64,000 bases of DNA from Pseudomonadota bacterium (GTDB taxonomy: Bacteria > Pseudomonadota > Alphaproteobacteria > SHVZ01): contig JACQAG010000055.1 in the NCBI GenBank assembly GCA_016195085.1, positions 98,183 through 162,182 on the forward strand. Direction: 5' to 3'. The translations under genes were made by a program, and so were the position numbers. Positions 60,628 through 64,000 of this stretch are shown one piece after another. The notes beneath the pieces are model-generated. The model ran no database searches and was not told the origin of the DNA. It worked only from the letters and a program-made list of their open reading frames with translations. Position 1 is the stretch's first letter, and each line of letters opens with the position of its first letter.

Positions 60628-60993
60628 ATGACAGCAATCGCGTTCTCTCCGCCCAAGCATTGGGAAGATTGGGCCGGAGTGCTGCTGGGCATCTGGCTAT
60701 GCGTATCGCCGTGGGTGCTGGGTTTTGCCGGCGACGACATGACCGCAACGCAGAATGCCGTTCTCATCGGCGCACTGCTCATTCTGGCCGAGATGGTGAT
60801 CCTGATGGCCTTCCGCACCTGGGAGGAATGGGTCAACGTCATCCTCGGCCTTTGGCTCGTGATCTCGCCCTGGGCGCTCACTGTTGCCGCAACACCTCTG
60901 GTGGCCGTCGACTTCGTCGTTGTCGGCCTCGTCGTGCTGGGGCTCGCTTTCTACGAAATGTGGGACGAGCAGCACCACGCTCATCCCGCCTAG
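60628..60993 (+). CDS. SPW-repeat membrane protein
   Basis: 121 residues from ATG 60628, with GAGGAGG upstream. Two SPW repeats, each a helix pair: WAGVLLGIWLCVSPWVLGF and WVNVILGLWLVISPWALTV, giving four transmembrane helices. Ends in a His-rich EQQHHAHPA-like tail (here DEQHHAHPA). Function of the family is unknown. The 246 bp upstream hold no clear gene. Confidence 0.88.
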   Translation: MTAIAFSPPKHWEDWAGVLLGIWLCVSPWVLGFAGDDMTATQNAVLIGALLILAEMVILMAFRTWEEWVNVILGLWLVISPWALTVAATPLVAVDFVVVGLVVLGLAFYEMWDEQHHAHPA

Positions 60994-61088
60994 GCGGAAG
61001 CGGCGGTCGTCGGCGCCTTAGGCGGCGCCAGCGCCAAGGTCACGCCCATCCCGCGAGGGCGCCGATGGGCAAGGATCCCGCATGTCGC

Positions 61089-61796
61089 CTAAGGCTCGTC
61101 CGTAAGCCAGCGGCGCAACGCGGCGACGACCGGCTCTTTCTGCTCGAGCGGAGAGAGATGGCCGGAGTCCGCAACCACGATCAGGCGCGAATCGGCGATC
61201 CCGGCGGCCATCTCCCGGTGCAGCTCCACCGGCGTGATCGCATCCTCGGCACCGCACAGGACCAGCGTATGCGCATGGATGCGCACCAGGTCGGCGCGGC
61301 CATCCGGCCGGTTCATGATCGCGGTCTGCTGGCGCAGGAAGGCGTCACGGCCGACCCGCTCGGCCATGTCCATCACCGTCTGCGCCAACGCCGCGTCTTC
61401 CATGCGCTTGGGGTGGATGAGGAACGGCAGGAGCTGCGGCGTGACACCCCGGAAGCGACCGCTTGTCGCCAATTTGATGAGCGCTTGGCGCCGTTGGTGC
61501 TGCTCTTGCGTATCGGGCCGTGACGAGGTGTCGATGAGCGCCAGTCGAAGGACGCGCTCCGGCGCCTGGCGCATGATCTCCTGGGCGACATAGCCGCCCA
61601 TGGAGAACCCCGCCAGCATGAACTTGTCCGGTGCCTCAGCCAGCGTGCGCTGGGCCATGGCGGTGATGCTGTCGTCCCGGGTCAAGTCAGCCACGATCGG
61701 CCGGGCCAGCTCGGCGAGCCCGGCGATCGGCGCTTCCCAGAGGGCCGCATCGCAGAGCAACCCCGGCAGCATCAGGAGCGCTGTGGGCGCGGTCAT
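61089..61796 (-). CDS. Alpha/beta hydrolase
   Basis: 235 residues from ATG 61796 (GTG 61805 also open). Alpha/beta-hydrolase fold: LMLPGLLCDAALWEAPI at the N-terminus, nucleophile elbow GFSMGGYVAQE, acid in LVLCGAEDAITPVELH and catalytic histidine in DSGHLSPLEQKEPV. Substrate unknown. The 290 bp upstream contain the helicase promoter region and no gene. Confidence 0.9.
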   Translation of the reverse strand: MTAPTALLMLPGLLCDAALWEAPIAGLAELARPIVADLTRDDSITAMAQRTLAEAPDKFMLAGFSMGGYVAQEIMRQAPERVLRLALIDTSSRPDTQEQHQRRQALIKLATSGRFRGVTPQLLPFLIHPKRMEDAALAQTVMDMAERVGRDAFLRQQTAIMNRPDGRADLVRIHAHTLVLCGAEDAITPVELHREMAAGIADSRLIVVADSGHLSPLEQKEPVVAALRRWLTDEP

Positions 61797-62005
61797 TCGA
61801 GCCACCCGAAACCCGCGTCGAAATGCCGCTCTTCGATATTTATGCGCGCGCCTCGCATGGCCCGGACCGTAGACCCGGAGGCTGGGGATGCCCAGTCTTT
61901 GATGGTGCCCGCTCCAGCCTCCTCGGCGCCGGTTTGGCCCCCTCGACAGGCTCTGGACGCAGTCCAGTCATGCAGGTCCCGGGGGCACTATTTTCCAATC
62001 GGCGT

Positions 62006-62034
62006 TTGACATTCCCGTAATAATCCACAACTAA
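62006..62034 (+). promoter_or_regulatory. Candidate promoter of the DEAD-box helicase gene
   Basis: A perfect -35 TTGACA at 62006-62011, but the -10 position 17 bp on reads AACTAA, a weak match. It is 57 bp before the helicase start in AT-rich sequence that contrasts with its surroundings. Confidence 0.35.
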
Positions 62035-62090
62035 GATGGGGATTTGAAAGACCCAACCAGACCGAACCAGAGAGTGAAGACGCTTAAACG

Positions 62091-63587
<1,497 letters not shown>

Positions 63588-63608
63588 GCCGCTCTATCCT
63601 CTCCGGCC

Positions 63609-63851
63609 ATGAAGACGATCTTCATCATGGTCAAATGCCAGCTCGGCAAGGCCTATGACGTGGCCGATGCCGCCGTGCTCAATGTCGAGCAGGTCTCCGA
63701 GGTGCATTCCATTTCGGGCCAGTTCGACCTGTTGATGAAGTGCTACCTCGGCGACAACGAGGATATCGGCCACTTCGTCCAGGAAAAGGTGCAGCGGCTC
63801 CCCGGCATCAAGGACACCTTCACCCTCATCACCTTCAAGGCCTTCGCCTAG
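63609..63851 (+). CDS. Stand-alone Lrp/AsnC-type ligand-binding (RAM) domain protein
   Basis: 80 residues, just the RAM domain of Lrp-family regulators, without a DNA-binding domain. VKCQLGKAYDVADAAVLNVE, then SGQFDLLMKCYLGDNEDI and GIKDTFTLITFK give the betaalphabetabetaalphabeta pattern. Such proteins form oligomers and may bind amino acids. It starts 21 bp after the helicase stop, so could be cotranscribed. Beyond it, to 64000, no gene is visible. Confidence 0.9.
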   Translation: MKTIFIMVKCQLGKAYDVADAAVLNVEQVSEVHSISGQFDLLMKCYLGDNEDIGHFVQEKVQRLPGIKDTFTLITFKAFA

Positions 63852-64000
63852 GCCAAGATCGTCATGCGCGGGCTCACATGAGGGTGTTGTCGTCAAGGGG
63901 TCATTTGGCTCTCCGTCTTTTAGATCCTGGAGCGAGCCTGTTGTCAGCCACGGCGTCGATGCCGTGGAACCTCACATCCGGTCGCCGCTGTTTGCGGCTG

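Overview
The window is high-GC chromosomal DNA of an alphaproteobacterium, most likely of the Rhodospirillales. The evidence is the gene order nuoA-N followed by birA, coaX and rnj, the tig-clpP-clpX-lon-HU series, glnB-glnA behind a sigma-54 promoter, a tRNA-His with an encoded G-1 and C73, and GC-rich extragenic palindromes. Genus and species cannot be read from it.

1-17.4 kb, minus strand: one long operon for all 14 subunits of respiratory complex I, running into biotin ligase, type III pantothenate kinase and RNase J. Neighbouring genes overlap or lie a few bases apart. nuoM is broken as written: about 60 codons including a transmembrane helix are missing and the reading frame changes at the junction. 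17.6-24.9 kb, minus strand: tRNA-Asp, tRNA-Val, an HU protein, the protein quality-control genes lon, clpX, clpP and tig, then tRNA-Leu.

24.9-33 kb: a HupE/UreJ-like membrane protein, NAD(P)HX repair enzyme, a fumarylacetoacetate-hydrolase-family enzyme, two tandem orphan ABC substrate-binding proteins (the second frameshifted in its signal peptide), and a zinc alcohol dehydrogenase followed by a cyclic-nucleotide-binding protein. 33-42.4 kb: a complete peptide/oligosaccharide-type ABC importer (binding protein, two permeases, two ATPases), a relic of an alcohol dehydrogenase, two tandem paralogues of an unrecognised secreted protein family separated by two large palindromes, and another family-5 binding protein.

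42.9-44.07 kb: a hicAB toxin-antitoxin pair between an intact tRNA-His gene and a 32-bp exact duplicate of its 3' end, the geometry of a tRNA-targeted integration. 44-49.9 kb: a VOC protein, two aminotransferases and a large sensor histidine kinase. 49.9-53.5 kb: nitrogen assimilation, with glnB-glnA behind a sigma-54 promoter and a convergent ammonium transporter. 53.8-64 kb: small Pro/Ala-rich peptides, CutC, an SDR, an acyl-CoA thioesterase, DNA topoisomerase IV subunit B, an SPW-repeat membrane protein, an alpha/beta hydrolase, a DEAD-box helicase whose tail carries a dispersed repeat, and a stand-alone Lrp-type ligand-binding domain.

Most of the window is core metabolism. The unexplained material is the hicAB mini-island at tRNA-His, a family of CTAG-ended palindromes that supply the stop codons of two genes, the duplicated secreted-protein pair, two small peptides with similar C-termini, several gene relics, and two reading-frame lesions (nuoM and an ABC binding protein) that are either real or sequence errors.
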